The notes: a model not told the origin generated them from the sequence alone. DNA of 64,000 nucleotides from Paenarthrobacter sp. GOM3 (GCF_018215265.2 NZ_CP136562.1:1674001-1738000), one strand, 5' to 3'; shown: positions 17,871 to 27,591, numbered from the stretch's first letter. Program-made: numbers and translations.

Positions 17871-19399
17871 TGAGTTTGACCATTCCTTCCCCAACAGCTT
17901 CCGCCACCCCATCTGCTACGCCACGGACATACCAGGTCCGGACTTTTGGCTGCCAGATGAACGTCCACGATTCCGAGCGGATGGCAGGGCTCCTCGAAGA
18001 CGCGGGCTATGTACCAGCGGACGGTGACATAGCCGACGTCGTGGTTTTCAACACCTGCGCTGTGCGGGAAAACGCGGATAACAAGCTCTACGGCAACCTG
18101 GGCCAGCTGCGGCAGGTCAAGGAAGCGCACCCGGGGATGCAGATCGCCGTCGGTGGTTGCCTGGCCCAGAAGGACCGCGAAACCATCGTGAAGAAAGCGC
18201 CATGGGTGGACGCTGTCTTCGGCACCCACAACGTAGGTGCCCTTCCGGCACTGCTGAACCGTGCTCGTCATAACAACGAGGCACAGCTCGAGATCCTCGA
18301 ATCGTTGGATGTGTTCCCTTCGACGCTCCCCACCAAGAGGGACTCGGTGTACTCCGGCTGGGTGTCCATCTCCGTCGGATGCAACAACACCTGCACGTTC
18401 TGCATCGTTCCCTCACTCCGAGGCAAGGAAAAGGACCGCCGTCCCGGCGAGATCCTCGCCGAGATCCAGGCGCTGGTGGACGACGGCGCAGTCGAAGTGA
18501 CGTTGCTTGGGCAGAATGTGAACTCGTACGGGGTGGAGTTCGGCGACCGGCAGGCGTTCTCCAAACTGCTCAGGGCCTGCGGTGACATTGAAGGGCTGGA
18601 GCGCGTCCGTTTCACCAGCCCCCACCCCGCTGCTTTCACCGACGACGTCATTGACGCCATGGCTGAGACACCGAACGTCATGCCGCAGCTGCACATGCCG
18701 CTGCAATCCGGCTCGGACAAGGTCCTCAAGGACATGCGCCGTTCCTACCGTTCCAGCAAATTCCTCGGAATCCTGGACAAGGTCAGGGAGCGCATCCCGA
18801 ACGCCGCGATCACCACCGACATCATCGTTGGCTTCCCCGGCGAAACGGAAGAAGACTTCCAGGCGACGCTGGATGTCGTGGAAAAGTCACGCTTTTCGTC
18901 CGCGTTCACCTTCCAGTACTCCAAGCGCCCCGGCACGCCCGCTGCCGATTTGCCGGACCAGCTCCCCAAGGCGGTTGTCCAGGAACGGTTCGAACGCCTC
19001 ACCGCCCTTCAGGACCGCATTGCGGCAGAAGAGAACGCAAGCCAGCTCGGCCGTCAGGTCGAAATCCTGGTGACGGCCCAGTCCGGTCGCAAAGCCGAGG
19101 AAACGCATCGTTTGTCTGGTCGTTCCAAGGATCAGCGGCTGGTCCACTTCTCTGTCCCAGCAGGTGCTGAAACCCCGCGTCCCGGTGATTTCGTCACAGT
19201 GACCATCACCGAAGCCGCGGCCTTCCACCTCGTGGCGGACCCGGCCACCGCGGGAGACTACCTTCTGCGCCGGTCCCGTGCGGGCGATGCCTGGGACAGG
19301 GCACAGGCAGATTCCTGCGGCGTCCCGGCACCCGGGGCAGCTCCCGGCAAGGGCGGCGTATCGCTGGGCATGCCCACGCTGCCCGTGCGCCGCTCCTAG
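17870..19399 (+). CDS. miaB: tRNA-2-methylthio-N6-dimethylallyladenosine synthase MiaB
   Basis: MiaB is a radical-SAM methylthiotransferase that adds a methylthio group to i6A37 of tRNA. The N-terminal UPF0004 domain carries three cluster Cys ([26 protein letters not shown]). The radical-SAM motif [16 protein letters not shown] follows at about residues 170-180, and a TRAM domain lies near the C terminus. The length of 509 aa includes a Pro/Gly-rich tail. GTG 17870 overlaps the recX stop (TAGTG). miaA, which supplies the substrate modification, follows after 16 bases. Confidence 0.96.
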   Translation: MSLTIPSPTASATPSATPRTYQVRTFGCQMNVHDSERMAGLLEDAGYVPADGDIADVVVFNTCAVRENADNKLYGNLGQLRQVKEAHPGMQIAVGGCLAQKDRETIVKKAPWVDAVFGTHNVGALPALLNRARHNNEAQLEILESLDVFPSTLPTKRDSVYSGWVSISVGCNNTCTFCIVPSLRGKEKDRRPGEILAEIQALVDDGAVEVTLLGQNVNSYGVEFGDRQAFSKLLRACGDIEGLERVRFTSPHPAAFTDDVIDAMAETPNVMPQLHMPLQSGSDKVLKDMRRSYRSSKFLGILDKVRERIPNAAITTDIIVGFPGETEEDFQATLDVVEKSRFSSAFTFQYSKRPGTPAADLPDQLPKAVVQERFERLTALQDRIAAEENASQLGRQVEILVTAQSGRKAEETHRLSGRSKDQRLVHFSVPAGAETPRPGDFVTVTITEAAAFHLVADPATAGDYLLRRSRAGDAWDRAQADSCGVPAPGAAPGKGGVSLGMPTLPVRRS

Positions 19400-19415
19400 C
19401 GCCGGGCAACGCGAC

Positions 19416-20327
19416 ATGTCCACCTCCAGCGCTGAACCGCACCCTCCCGTCATCGCCGTCGTTGGCCCCACCGGCTCCGGCAAATCGGATCTCGGGGTCA
19501 ATCTTGCGTTGGCCTTTGACGGTGAAGTGATCAACGCAGATGCCCTGCAGTTCTATCGGGGCATGGACATCGGAACGGCCAAGATCACTGTGGAAGAACG
19601 CAAAGGCGTTCCCCATCACCTTCTTGACACCATGGATGTCACCGAGGAGGCCAGCGTTGCGGACTTCCAAGCGGAGTGCCGCGCTGCCATCCAGGAGATC
19701 CATTCCCGGGGCAAACGCGCCATCCTTGTGGGCGGTTCCGGGCTCTACGTCCGGGCGGCGCTGGACGTACTGGAATTCCCCGGGACCGATCCAATGATTC
19801 GGAAGGAACTCGAGCAGGAATGCGAAACCCATGGGTTGGCGCCGCTGCGGAACAGGCTGGAAGAAGTTGATCCCGTTTCTGCGGCCCGGCTGGGGGATGC
19901 CCGACGCGTGATCCGCGCACTTGAGGTCCACCAGATAACCGGCCGGCCTTTCAGCTCCTTCATGCCCCAACGCGAGTACTTCCGGCCTGCCATCCAAATC
20001 GGCCTCTCAGTGGACCGGGAGGTCCTTCGGGAACGGCTCGCCCAAAGGGTGCATCGAATGGTCGAAGCCGGGCTGCAGGAAGAAGTTGCACGCCTCGACG
20101 CCGTCGGGCTGCGGAAGGGCAAGACGGCTTCCCGGGCCCTGGGGTACGCACAGTTCCTGAAAGTGCTCGACGGCGAGGCTGATGTCGCCGCTGCCGCTGA
20201 AGAGACCATCGTCGCTACGCGGCAGTTCGCCAGGCGCCAGCTGACCTGGTTCCGTGCGGATCCGCGGATCACGTGGTTGGACTGGCAGGACCCCCAGCTC
20301 GTTGCCAAGGCGGCAGCTGCGGCCTGA
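19416..20327 (+). CDS. miaA: tRNA dimethylallyltransferase MiaA
   Basis: MiaA transfers the dimethylallyl group to A37 of tRNAs reading UNN codons, the step before MiaB. The P-loop [10 protein letters not shown], the [15 protein letters not shown] motif and the [12 protein letters not shown] motif are present. The family signature [19 protein letters not shown] follows. ATG 19416 gives 303 aa, the normal length; an open extension to 19278 overlaps miaB and is not needed. It belongs to the recA-recX-miaB-miaA transcript. Confidence 0.96.
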   Translation: MSTSSAEPHPPVIAVVGPTGSGKSDLGVNLALAFDGEVINADALQFYRGMDIGTAKITVEERKGVPHHLLDTMDVTEEASVADFQAECRAAIQEIHSRGKRAILVGGSGLYVRAALDVLEFPGTDPMIRKELEQECETHGLAPLRNRLEEVDPVSAARLGDARRVIRALEVHQITGRPFSSFMPQREYFRPAIQIGLSVDREVLRERLAQRVHRMVEAGLQEEVARLDAVGLRKGKTASRALGYAQFLKVLDGEADVAAAAEETIVATRQFARRQLTWFRADPRITWLDWQDPQLVAKAAAAA

Positions 20328-20361
20328 CTCCCGCAATTTCCGGCCGACGAGCCGTGGCAGG

Positions 20362-20367
20362 TAGCCT
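20362..20367 (+). promoter_or_regulatory. -10 hexamer of dapF, probably leaderless
   Basis: TAGCCT ends six bases before ATG 20374, without a ribosome-binding site. Confidence 0.5.
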
Positions 20368-20373
20368 AGACCC

Positions 20374-21342
20374 ATGGATGAAACCGCTTCCCTTTCCGCC
20401 CAGCAGCCAGCAGCTGCCGGCGCCGCTGTGACCGCCCCCAGCCTGTCCGGGCTGGCGTTTTCCAAGGGCCACGGAACGGGTAATGACTTCGTCCTTATCG
20501 CTGACCCTGGCGACGCCCACGAGATCACTCCGGAACAGGTTGCCCAGCTATGCGACCGGCACCTTGGTGTCGGGGGAGATGGCCTCATCCGTGCGGTGCC
20601 CTCACGGTTCCTTCCCGAGGGCCGCGCCATGCTAGAGCAGGACCCGGCCGCAGAGTGGTTCATGGACTACCGCAACGGCGACGGTTCCCTGTCAGAGATG
20701 TGCGGCAACGGGGTGCGTGTCTTCGTTCATTTCCTCATCGCCGAAAAACTGGTGGAACTGGGCCCAGGCGAGACCCTGACCATTGGCACCCGTGGCGGCG
20801 TCAAGAAGGTGGTGCGCACTGCCACGGGTTACGCCGTGGACATGGGGCCCTGGGAGTTCATTTTCCCGCGGGAAGCAACCAGCAAAGCCATGGATGCGCT
20901 GGTCAGCGCCGACGGCCTTGAAGTCGCCCGGCCGGGCCTGTCCGTCAGCATGGGAAATCCGCACACAGTGGTAGCCCTGGCGGAGCTCAGCGAGCTGGCG
21001 GCCACGCAACTGTTCAAGCCTCCGGTGGTGGATCCCAAGCCTGCCAACGGAACCAACGTAGAATTCGTCGTTCCCGCCGAGCCCCTGGTTGAAGACGGCG
21101 TGGGAACCATCACCATGCGCGTCCACGAACGTGGCGTGGGGGAGACGCAGTCGTGCGGCACGGGCGCCTGCGCCGCAGCTGTGGCCATTCGTCACTGGGC
21201 AGGAAGCACGGCACCGAACGACTGGCATGTCAACGTACCGGGCGGCGTCGTCGGGGTGAAGTTCTTCCCAGGCGCCGGCGGCCGCGAGCACGTAGAGCTC
21301 AGCGGCCCCGCCGTGATCGTAGCTACTGGGACGCTTTCCTGA
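20374..21342 (+). CDS. dapF: Diaminopimelate epimerase DapF
   Basis: DapF converts LL- to meso-diaminopimelate for peptidoglycan and lysine. The two catalytic cysteines are in [10 protein letters not shown] and [12 protein letters not shown]. The KGHGTGNDF opening and the SMGNPHTVV block are also typical. The protein has 322 aa, with a short Ala-rich N-terminal tail of about 25 residues before the domain. Its own -10 hexamer suggests separate transcription from miaA. The end overlaps the convergent methyltransferase gene by 20 bases. Confidence 0.96.
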   Translation: MDETASLSAQQPAAAGAAVTAPSLSGLAFSKGHGTGNDFVLIADPGDAHEITPEQVAQLCDRHLGVGGDGLIRAVPSRFLPEGRAMLEQDPAAEWFMDYRNGDGSLSEMCGNGVRVFVHFLIAEKLVELGPGETLTIGTRGGVKKVVRTATGYAVDMGPWEFIFPREATSKAMDALVSADGLEVARPGLSVSMGNPHTVVALAELSELAATQLFKPPVVDPKPANGTNVEFVVPAEPLVEDGVGTITMRVHERGVGETQSCGTGACAAAVAIRHWAGSTAPNDWHVNVPGGVVGVKFFPGAGGREHVELSGPAVIVATGTLS

Positions 21343-21937
21343 CCCTGATGACCCTGAAGGACTTGGACGTGCTCTCGCGGGAAACCGTGAAGGTGCTGTC
21401 CAGTTCATTGGCAAGCCAGCGTTGGAGCGAGTCCGACCCCAGGTTCTTCTGGACCACCAGCCAGGCGTTTCCGCCTGGTGCGAGGCGCGGGAGCCACGTC
21501 AAAAGCAGCGAGTGAAGTTCCTCTTTGCCGATGCGAATGGGCGGATTCGACCATATGGTGTCGAACTCGACGGCAGGATCCACCTGGTCGGGAAGGCTGG
21601 CAGTGACGTTGCCGAGACCCAGCGCCGCAGCATTCTCGTTCGTCAACGTCACGCATCGCTCATTCACGTCCACGGCGTAAACGCGTGCATGCGGGGCCTT
21701 CAAGCCGAGGGTCAGGGCTATGGGACCCCATCCGCAACCGATATCCAGCAGGTTGCCCTGCGGTGACGGCGGCGGAACCTCGGAAAAGAGGATCGCCGTG
21801 CCCTTGTCCACGCCGTCGGGGCTGAAGATGCCAGAGGAGGTCTGCAGTTGGCGGGTAGCGCCGGCGAGCTCCACCGTGAGGGGTTTGCGGGTGAAGGGTC
21901 CAGCTGGCTGGGCAGTGAAATAGTGTGCAGACTCCAT
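21323..21937 (-). CDS. Class I SAM-dependent methyltransferase, RsmC/RlmG-like
   Basis: This 204-aa protein has the SAM-binding loop [16 protein letters not shown] and the catalytic NPPIR motif of the RsmC/RlmG group, which methylates guanine N2 in rRNA. The [20 protein letters not shown] stretch is the second SAM strand. ATG 21937 is preferred over the longer open frame to 22003. Homologues begin around the ESAHYF sequence, and TAATCT (21946-21951, minus strand) stands eight bases upstream. The exact rRNA target is not known. It is divergent from hflX, another ribosome-associated gene. Confidence 0.82.
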   Translation of the reverse strand: MESAHYFTAQPAGPFTRKPLTVELAGATRQLQTSSGIFSPDGVDKGTAILFSEVPPPSPQGNLLDIGCGWGPIALTLGLKAPHARVYAVDVNERCVTLTNENAAALGLGNVTASLPDQVDPAVEFDTIWSNPPIRIGKEELHSLLLTWLPRLAPGGNAWLVVQKNLGSDSLQRWLANELDSTFTVSRESTSKSFRVIRVRKASQ

Positions 21938-22010
21938 AATTTGCCAGATTAGTGGGCCGACGGCGTCATGGGAAACTGCCGCATCCCACAGGTGGGTTGA
22001 CACTGGCTGC

Positions 22011-22430
22011 TAATGTGGAAGTCATGTTCCTGATCTTCGAGTAATCTGCCGAAACCCGGCACCGCCCGCGACGCAGGCCAGCTTGGCTCCGAGCCAACCG
22101 CATGGCCTTTCCGCCCGGCAGGTCCCACATGGCAATGTCAGTCCACTGCATGACGCAGTCGACCGGCGCTCCGAAGATCACACCACCCGTTACTCTCCGC
22201 CACCGCTGACGCCGGCTGGCCAGAAGAACGGATGTCCCTTTCCTTGGTTGCCGTGGACCTTCCTGCGGATCCTTTTCCGTTGAATCGCAGCGGCCACCAC
22301 TGCCTTTGAGGCGTGGCCGCCCAGCACACAGGAGGCCCCTTTGGCCCAAGCCCGTCAGCCCAGCGCGAATAGCGCCCCATCAAACAGCAAACAGCACTAT
22401 TCTGGAATAGCCGAACAGTCTAAGGAGACC
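22011..22430 (+). promoter_or_regulatory. Long hflX leader with promoter hexamer, tiny uORF and hairpins
   Basis: The roughly 420 bases upstream of hflX contain no normal gene. TAATGT (22011-22016) is seven bases before a six-codon frame. TTGGC-N5-GCCAA forms a hairpin at 22083-22097. A larger hairpin has 8-base arms GCGGCCAC (22290-22297) and GTGGCCGC (22313-22320) with an inner GCC/GGC pair. AAGGAG lies directly before hflX. The layout resembles leader attenuation, but no T-run follows the large hairpin. Confidence 0.5.
22024..22044 (+). CDS. Candidate six-codon leader peptide (MFLIFE) upstream of hflX
   Basis: ATG 22024 opens a frame of six codons, MFLIFE, ending in TAA. The ATG is placed seven bases after a TANNNT hexamer, as in the other probable leaderless starts in this window. 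The peptide is too short for a functional protein. If it is translated, a regulatory role on hflX is the natural guess. This is inference only. Confidence 0.4.
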   Translation: MFLIFE

Positions 22431-23993
22431 ATGACCACCCAGAAGCACTCCGGATCCGATTCCGACGCCCAGGACATGAGTCCTGAACAAATCCAGGCCG
22501 TCATCGACCGGATTCTTTCCAAGGATGTACCTGCGCAGGCATCCAACGACGACGATGCCAACAGTGTGTTTGGCAAGGCGCAGGCGATCTCCACGCTGGA
22601 CCAGGAACATAGCATTTACGACGGCGACCAGGAAGATCTGGCTGAACGCCGTGCCCTGCGTCGTACCGCCGGGCTTTCCACGGAACTCGAAGACGTCACT
22701 GAGGTTGAATACCGGCAGTTGCGCCTTGAGCGCGTCGTCCTCGCCGGCCTGTGGACCGAGGGAACGCTCGCCGATGCAGAGAACTCGCTGCGCGAACTCG
22801 CTGCTTTGGCTGAGACCGCAGGCTCGGAGGTGCTGGATGGCTTGGTACAGCGCCGCACCAAGCCGGACCCCGGGACTTTCCTTGGATCAGGCAAGGCCCA
22901 GGAGCTAAAGGACATCGTGGCAGCCACGGGCGCCGACACCGTGGTGGTTGACACGGAACTGGCACCTTCGCAGCGACGCGGTCTGGAAGACATCGTCAAG
23001 GTCAAGGTGGTGGATCGCACCACACTGATCCTGGACATCTTCGCCCAGCACGCCAAGAGCCGCGAAGGCAAGGCCCAGGTAGAGCTGGCCCAGCTGGAAT
23101 ACCTCCTCCCGCGTCTTCGTGGTTGGGGCGATTCCATGTCCCGCCAGGCAGGTGGCCAGGTGGGTGGGGCCGGAGCAGGCATGGGTTCACGTGGTCCTGG
23201 TGAAACCAAGATCGAACTGGACCGTCGTCGAATCCGCACGCGCATGGCCAAGCTTCGGCGTGAAATCGCCGCGATGAAGCCGGCGCGCGAGACCAAACGT
23301 GCCAACCGCCGTCGTAATGCCGTTCCCTCCGTCGCTATCGCCGGGTACACCAACGCAGGTAAGTCCTCGTTGCTGAACCGCCTGACCGACGCTGGTGTCC
23401 TGGTGGAGAACGCCCTGTTCGCCACGCTGGATCCCACCGTCCGCAAGGCGCAGACTCCGGATGGCATCGGGTACACCCTTGCCGACACCGTGGGGTTTGT
23501 CCGTTCGCTGCCCACCCAGCTGATCGAGGCCTTCAGGTCCACGCTGGAGGAAGTGGCGGATGCGGACCTGATCCTGCATGTCGTCGACGCTTCCCACCCG
23601 GATCCCGAGGGACAGATCGCCGCGGTGCGGGCGGTCTTCACCGAAGTGGATGCGCGCAAGGTCCCGGAGATCATCGTCCTGAACAAGGTGGATGTAGCCG
23701 ATCCCTTCGTCGTGGAGCGCCTGAAGCAGAAGGAGCCCCGCCATGCCGTGGTTTCCACCCGTACAGGCCAGGGCATCGCGGAATTGCTGGAGGACGTCAG
23801 CCGGTCCATTCCGCGGCCGGGTGTGCGCCTTGAGTTGCTCATTCCCTACGACCGCGGCGAGATGATCAGCAAGCTGCACAGCTCCGACTCGGAAATCCTG
23901 AGCCTTGACCACGAGGAATCCGGGACGCGCGTGGTTGTCATGGTCCGCGAAGGACTCGCAGCCGAACTGGAGTCATTCGTCAGCAATGGTTGA
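22431..23993 (+). CDS. hflX: GTPase HflX
   Basis: HflX is a ribosome-associated GTPase that splits stalled or heat-damaged 70S ribosomes; some homologues give macrolide/lincosamide tolerance. The N-terminal HflX domain is followed by the glycine-rich GGAGAGMGSRGPGETKIE linker. The G domain has G1 GYTNAGKSS at about residue 304, G3 DTVGF and G4 NKVD. ATG 22431 follows AAGGAG with a proper gap and gives 520 aa; an open frame to 22341 is probably untranslated leader. The next gene overlaps its stop. Confidence 0.95.
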   Translation: MTTQKHSGSDSDAQDMSPEQIQAVIDRILSKDVPAQASNDDDANSVFGKAQAISTLDQEHSIYDGDQEDLAERRALRRTAGLSTELEDVTEVEYRQLRLERVVLAGLWTEGTLADAENSLRELAALAETAGSEVLDGLVQRRTKPDPGTFLGSGKAQELKDIVAATGADTVVVDTELAPSQRRGLEDIVKVKVVDRTTLILDIFAQHAKSREGKAQVELAQLEYLLPRLRGWGDSMSRQAGGQVGGAGAGMGSRGPGETKIELDRRRIRTRMAKLRREIAAMKPARETKRANRRRNAVPSVAIAGYTNAGKSSLLNRLTDAGVLVENALFATLDPTVRKAQTPDGIGYTLADTVGFVRSLPTQLIEAFRSTLEEVADADLILHVVDASHPDPEGQIAAVRAVFTEVDARKVPEIIVLNKVDVADPFVVERLKQKEPRHAVVSTRTGQGIAELLEDVSRSIPRPGVRLELLIPYDRGEMISKLHSSDSEILSLDHEESGTRVVVMVREGLAAELESFVSNG

Positions 23994-26046
23994 GAAGGTG
24001 GCGGCGGACGCCGTTGAGTCGGTGGGCGAAAAGGCCACTCTCGAATTGTTGGACCGGGCTGTTGCCGGTATGGGCGGACAAAGCCGTGCCGGCCAGCACG
24101 AGATGGCAAAACACGTTGCCCGGGCGATCGAGACCGGGGAGCATTTGCTCGTCCAGGCGGGGACCGGAACAGGTAAGTCGTTGGCGTACCTGATTCCGTT
24201 GATCGCGCATTCAATGGACAGCAACAAACCGACCCTCGTGTCCACCGCCACCTTGGCATTGCAAACCCAGATTGTCGGCCGCGACCTTCCCCGGCTGTTG
24301 GAGAGCATTAATCCCGCCCTTGAGCGCCCCGTCAACGTGGCCTTGGTGAAGGGCCGGGCAAACTATGTCTGCCGGCAGAAACTTGAAGGCGGCTTCCCCA
24401 GCGAGGAGCCCTCCGAAGGGCAACTGTTCTCCCTGGGTGAGGACACCAGCGTTCCGCACTTCAGCGCCTCCATGGGCGGGCCGCAGTCGCAGCTCGGCAA
24501 GGAAGTGGTCCGGCTTCGCGAGTGGGCCGAAAAGACATCCACCGGTGATCGCGACGAACTCATGCCGGGAGTCACCGACCGTGCGTGGCGGCAGGTTTCG
24601 GTCACGTCCATGGAGTGCCTCGGCGCGCAGAAATGCCCGTTGGCTGAGGAATGCTTCAGCGAACTGGCGCGGTCCCGCGCGGCTGAGGCCGACGTCGTCG
24701 TCACCAATCACGCGATGCTGGCCGTGAGTGCCTTTGAGGGCTTGGCCGTGCTCCCCGAGTACGACGTCGTGGTCGTCGACGAAGCCCACGAACTGCAGGA
24801 CCGTGTCACCGGAGCGGTATCCGGCCAGCTCTCAGTGGCCATGGTCCATGCCGCAGCGTCCAGTGCGCGCAAGCACACGGCCATCACGGTGGATGCCCTC
24901 AACGCCGCGGCGGACCGGCTGGATATCGCCCTCGCGGGCGTGCCCAACGGCCTGTTGCCTAGCGGACTCAACGATGAACAGCTTGATTGCCTGGACCAGC
25001 TGCGGGACGCCACGCGCGCGGCACTGTCCGATTCGAAGACCGACTCTTCAAACGCGGTCGACGGCGGACGGCAGCTGGCGCGCTCACGGCTCATGCTCAT
25101 CCTGGAATTGTGCGAACGCATGCTCGCCGCCAAGGAGAACCGGGAAGTTGTGTGGTTCTCGCGAAACAGCAACTTCGACCCCCAACAGGGCTACTCGCAG
25201 CCTGATGAAACAGCACCCGCTCTCATCAACATCGCGCCGTTGAGCGTCGCGGGCCGTTTGCGTGAAGGACTTTTTGCCGGCCACACAGTGGTCCTCACCT
25301 CCGCGACGCTGGCCATAGGCTCGGCCTTTGAACCGGCCGCCGGTGGATTGGGGTTGATCGGGGACGGTGCCCCGAGCTGGACGGGGATCGATGTTGGGTC
25401 GCCGTTCGACTACCCCAAGCAGGGCGTGCTCTATGTGGCCAAGCACCTGCCCAAGCCAGGCCGCGGAACATCACCGGAGGCCCTCGACGAGCTGGAAGAC
25501 CTGATCCGGGCCTCGGGTGGGGGAGCGCTCTGCCTGTTCTCCTCACGGAGGGCCGCCGAGGAAGCAGCCGATGCCATGCGCCTCCGCCTGGACGTGGACA
25601 TCCTTTGCCAAGGGGAGTCCACCATGGCGGCGTTGGTCAAGCAGTTCGCAGACGAACCGGACACCTGCCTTTTCGGCACCATGTCCCTGTGGCAAGGTGT
25701 GGACGTTCCAGGCGGTTCCTGCCGGCTGGTGGTCATAGACCGTATTCCGTTCCCGCGCCCCGACGATCCCCTGATGACCGCCCGTTCACGGGCAGTCGCC
25801 CAGTCCGGCGGAAACGGCTTCATGGCCGTATCGGCCACCCACGCAGCCATTCGGCTGGCGCAGGGGGCCGGACGCCTCATCCGTTCAACGGGTGACAAGG
25901 GTGTGGTGGCGGTACTGGATTCCAGGCTTTCCACAGAACGTTACGGTGGGTTCCTCAGGGCCGCGCTGCCGCCCTTCTGGGCTACAACCGACCGCAAGGT
26001 AGTACGCGGCGTCCTTGAGCGGCTGGGGTCCGCGAAGGCCTCCTAA
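23986..26046 (+). CDS. DinG/XPD-type ATP-dependent DNA helicase
   Basis: This 686-aa superfamily 2 helicase has Walker A QAGTGTGKSLAYL near residue 55, a DEAH box (VVVDEAHEL) and C-terminal motifs ATMSLWQGVDVPG-like and QGAGRLIRS. Four cysteines (NYVCRQK near 128, then MECLGAQKCPLAEEC near 211-224) fit the iron-sulfur cluster of the XPD/DinG family. Such helicases unwind 5'-3' and deal with R-loops or damaged forks. ATG 23986 overlaps the hflX stop by eight bases. The gene faces lexA, with both stop codons within one small hairpin. Confidence 0.93.
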   Translation: MVEKVAADAVESVGEKATLELLDRAVAGMGGQSRAGQHEMAKHVARAIETGEHLLVQAGTGTGKSLAYLIPLIAHSMDSNKPTLVSTATLALQTQIVGRDLPRLLESINPALERPVNVALVKGRANYVCRQKLEGGFPSEEPSEGQLFSLGEDTSVPHFSASMGGPQSQLGKEVVRLREWAEKTSTGDRDELMPGVTDRAWRQVSVTSMECLGAQKCPLAEECFSELARSRAAEADVVVTNHAMLAVSAFEGLAVLPEYDVVVVDEAHELQDRVTGAVSGQLSVAMVHAAASSARKHTAITVDALNAAADRLDIALAGVPNGLLPSGLNDEQLDCLDQLRDATRAALSDSKTDSSNAVDGGRQLARSRLMLILELCERMLAAKENREVVWFSRNSNFDPQQGYSQPDETAPALINIAPLSVAGRLREGLFAGHTVVLTSATLAIGSAFEPAAGGLGLIGDGAPSWTGIDVGSPFDYPKQGVLYVAKHLPKPGRGTSPEALDELEDLIRASGGGALCLFSSRRAAEEAADAMRLRLDVDILCQGESTMAALVKQFADEPDTCLFGTMSLWQGVDVPGGSCRLVVIDRIPFPRPDDPLMTARSRAVAQSGGNGFMAVSATHAAIRLAQGAGRLIRSTGDKGVVAVLDSRLSTERYGGFLRAALPPFWATTDRKVVRGVLERLGSAKAS

Positions 26047-26060
26047 AGGCCTCAGGAGGC
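26038..26060. terminator. Small hairpin between convergent helicase and lexA genes
   Basis: Arms GCCTCCT (26038-26044) and AGGAGGC (26054-26060) enclose a nine-base loop. The hairpin overlaps the stop codon of each gene. No T-run is present. Confidence 0.4.
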
Positions 26061-26803
26061 TAGAGGGAGCGCAGGACCGAGACGACCTTGCCCATGATGG
26101 TGGCTTGATCGCCAAGGATGGGCTCGTACTGGGTGTTCTGAGGGAGCAGCCACGTGTGGCCGTCGCGCTGCCGGAACGTTTTGACGGTTGCCTCGTCGTC
26201 CAGGAGCGCGGCCACGATGTCTCCGTTGATGGCGTCGTTCTGGCGCCGCACCACCACCCAGTCACCGTCGCAGATGGCCGCGTCAATCATGGAGTCGCCG
26301 GCGACCTTCAGCATGAACAATTCGCCATGCCCCACGAGCTGCCGCGGGAGGGGGAGTACGTCCTCCACGGTCTGGTCGGCCAGGATGGGACCACCTGCAG
26401 CGATGCGGCCTACCAACGGAACCATGGCGGTGTCGCTGGCGCTGGCCAGTTCCGTCACAGCGAGTCCGCCAGTGCTGCGGAGTGCCGTGGGCGCTTCGAC
26501 CCCGGGGATGGGGCCGCCATCGAGGGTCAAGGGCATCAGGACTTCCATGGCACGCGGCCGCTTCGGATCGCGGCGGAGGTACCCGAGCTTTTCCAATTGG
26601 GACAGCTGGTGGGTGACGCTCGAGAGGCTGGCAAGGCCGACGGTGTCGCCGATCTCGCGCATGCTGGGCGGATAGCCGTTGTCGTTCACGGACCTCTGGA
26701 TGGTCTCCAGGATCTTCTTCTGACGGACGGTCAGGCTCTTGGGGCTCTTTTGAGGCTGTTGGCTCCGCAGGGGTACCCCGCCGCCTGTGGCTTTCGCTGC
26801 CAT
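26060..26803 (-). CDS. lexA: SOS repressor LexA
   Basis: LexA represses DNA-damage genes and cleaves itself when RecA filaments form. The N-terminal winged helix ([34 protein letters not shown]) is followed by the cleavage site Ala136-Gly137. Catalytic Ser171 (AGDSMIDAA) and Lys208 (EATVKTF) are intact. ATG 26803 gives 247 aa. A strong AGGAGG (26874-26879) instead stands seven bases before an in-frame ATT at 26866, which would add 21 residues, so the true start is open. LexA-type boxes upstream predict autoregulation. Confidence 0.96.
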   Translation of the reverse strand: MAAKATGGGVPLRSQQPQKSPKSLTVRQKKILETIQRSVNDNGYPPSMREIGDTVGLASLSSVTHQLSQLEKLGYLRRDPKRPRAMEVLMPLTLDGGPIPGVEAPTALRSTGGLAVTELASASDTAMVPLVGRIAAGGPILADQTVEDVLPLPRQLVGHGELFMLKVAGDSMIDAAICDGDWVVVRRQNDAINGDIVAALLDDEATVKTFRQRDGHTWLLPQNTQYEPILGDQATIMGKVVSVLRSL

Positions 26804-26911
26804 GTTCGCCAATGCCTTTCCATTCCGTCCCCGGAGCGTGTCCGGGGATGTCGGGCCTGCAAAAATGTCAGACCCTCCTGTTCCACTGAAACAGTGCTGT
26901 TTCTTCACTCA

Positions 26912-26952
26912 AACGTAGGGCAGCCAAAGGCGTTTATCAAACATTTGTTCTA
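26912..26952 (-). promoter_or_regulatory. lexA promoter with LexA-type box
   Basis: On the minus strand TTGATA (26935-26940) and TACGTT (26912-26917) are 17 bases apart. TCAAACATTTGTTCTA (26937-26952, plus-strand reading) matches the LexA consensus with two changes and covers the -35. A GAAACAG/CTGTTTC dyad (26888-26903) lies near the RNA start. Confidence 0.65.
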
Positions 26953-26993
26953 GCGAGTCTCGACACCGTTCGTTGATAAGTGCTAAAAATGTC

Positions 26994-27023
26994 TTAGCAA
27001 GGTTCGAATATGTGTTCTATAAA
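26994..27023 (+). promoter_or_regulatory. SOS promoter of the LysM gene with LexA box
   Basis: TTAGCA (26994-26999) and TATAAA (27018-27023) are 18 bases apart. TCGAATATGTGTTCTA (27004-27019), a LexA box with two changes, sits in the spacer. Confidence 0.65.
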
Positions 27024-27042
27024 CCTGACGCTGGGGCCCGAT

Positions 27043-27063
27043 GTTCGAAGAAAGTGTTCGAAC
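27043..27063 (+). promoter_or_regulatory. LexA-like dyad with one extra base of spacing
   Basis: GTTCGAA-N7-TTCGAAC is a perfect inverted repeat. The half-sites are those of LexA, but the gap is one base longer than the consensus, so binding is uncertain. It lies just downstream of the predicted RNA start of the LysM gene. Confidence 0.5.
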
Positions 27064-27151
27064 GCCGGGGGTTGGCGGAAGGGAACACCAAGAATTGGCA
27101 GCCACGTACCGGGAATCCGGTTGGTGGCAATAGCTCAGAAGGGCTCAGCTC

Positions 27152-27511
27152 ATGTCCGCAATCACTACGTTCGCTGATTTCCGCACCACCCAGGCACCTG
27201 CCCGCCTGCGTCTGACCCGGCGGGGGCGGATCGTTTTCTTCGGCATTCCCGCCATGCTGCTGGTGGCTGCGCTGTTGAGCCTTGCCGGTTTCATTACCTC
27301 CCCTGCGAAGGCCTCCGACTCACAGGCCGAGCTTCGGCCGCCGGTCGCGGTCACTGTCACAGTCCAGCCCGGCCAGTCCCTGTGGGGTATCGCAGGTGCG
27401 GCAGCTCCTGAACGGGATCCCCGCGACGTCATTTCGGAAATCATCCAGCTCAATGATCTTCGTGGCGGCCGTATCCAGCCCGGTCAGCAGCTCTTCGTAC
27501 CCGCCAACTAA
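27152..27511 (+). CDS. LysM-domain membrane protein, candidate SOS cell-division inhibitor
   Basis: This 119-aa protein has a basic N terminus, one membrane segment (about residues 28-50) and a C-terminal LysM peptidoglycan-binding domain (VTVQPGQSLWGIAG to RIQPGQQLFVP). Its place divergent from lexA with LexA boxes between matches DivS of Corynebacterium, Rv2719c of mycobacteria and YneA of Bacillus, which block septation after DNA damage. That role is inferred from architecture and context. AGAAGG nine to ten bases before ATG 27152 supports the start. The hisC promoter follows its stop. Confidence 0.85.
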   Translation: MSAITTFADFRTTQAPARLRLTRRGRIVFFGIPAMLLVAALLSLAGFITSPAKASDSQAELRPPVAVTVTVQPGQSLWGIAGAAAPERDPRDVISEIIQLNDLRGGRIQPGQQLFVPAN

Positions 27512-27579
27512 GTGTCGGCCGGCGCCCCGAAACGGAGGTGGCCCGGCGTCACAGTTAGTTTGCAGTCGCAGCGGCCCCT

Positions 27580-27585
27580 TAAACT
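27580..27585 (+). promoter_or_regulatory. -10 hexamer of hisC, probably leaderless
   Basis: TAAACT ends six bases before GTG 27592, with no ribosome-binding site. It would drive the his cluster. Confidence 0.5.
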
Positions 27586-27591
27586 GACGTA

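Noticed and set aside
21997..22002. TTGACA as -35 for the hflX leader
   Set aside because: It is only eight bases from TAATGT, and no good hexamer lies 16-18 bases downstream.
22083..22283. A 66-codon frame in the hflX leader
   Set aside because: No ribosome-binding site or promoter spacing, Pro-rich unnatural sequence, and it overlaps the hairpins.
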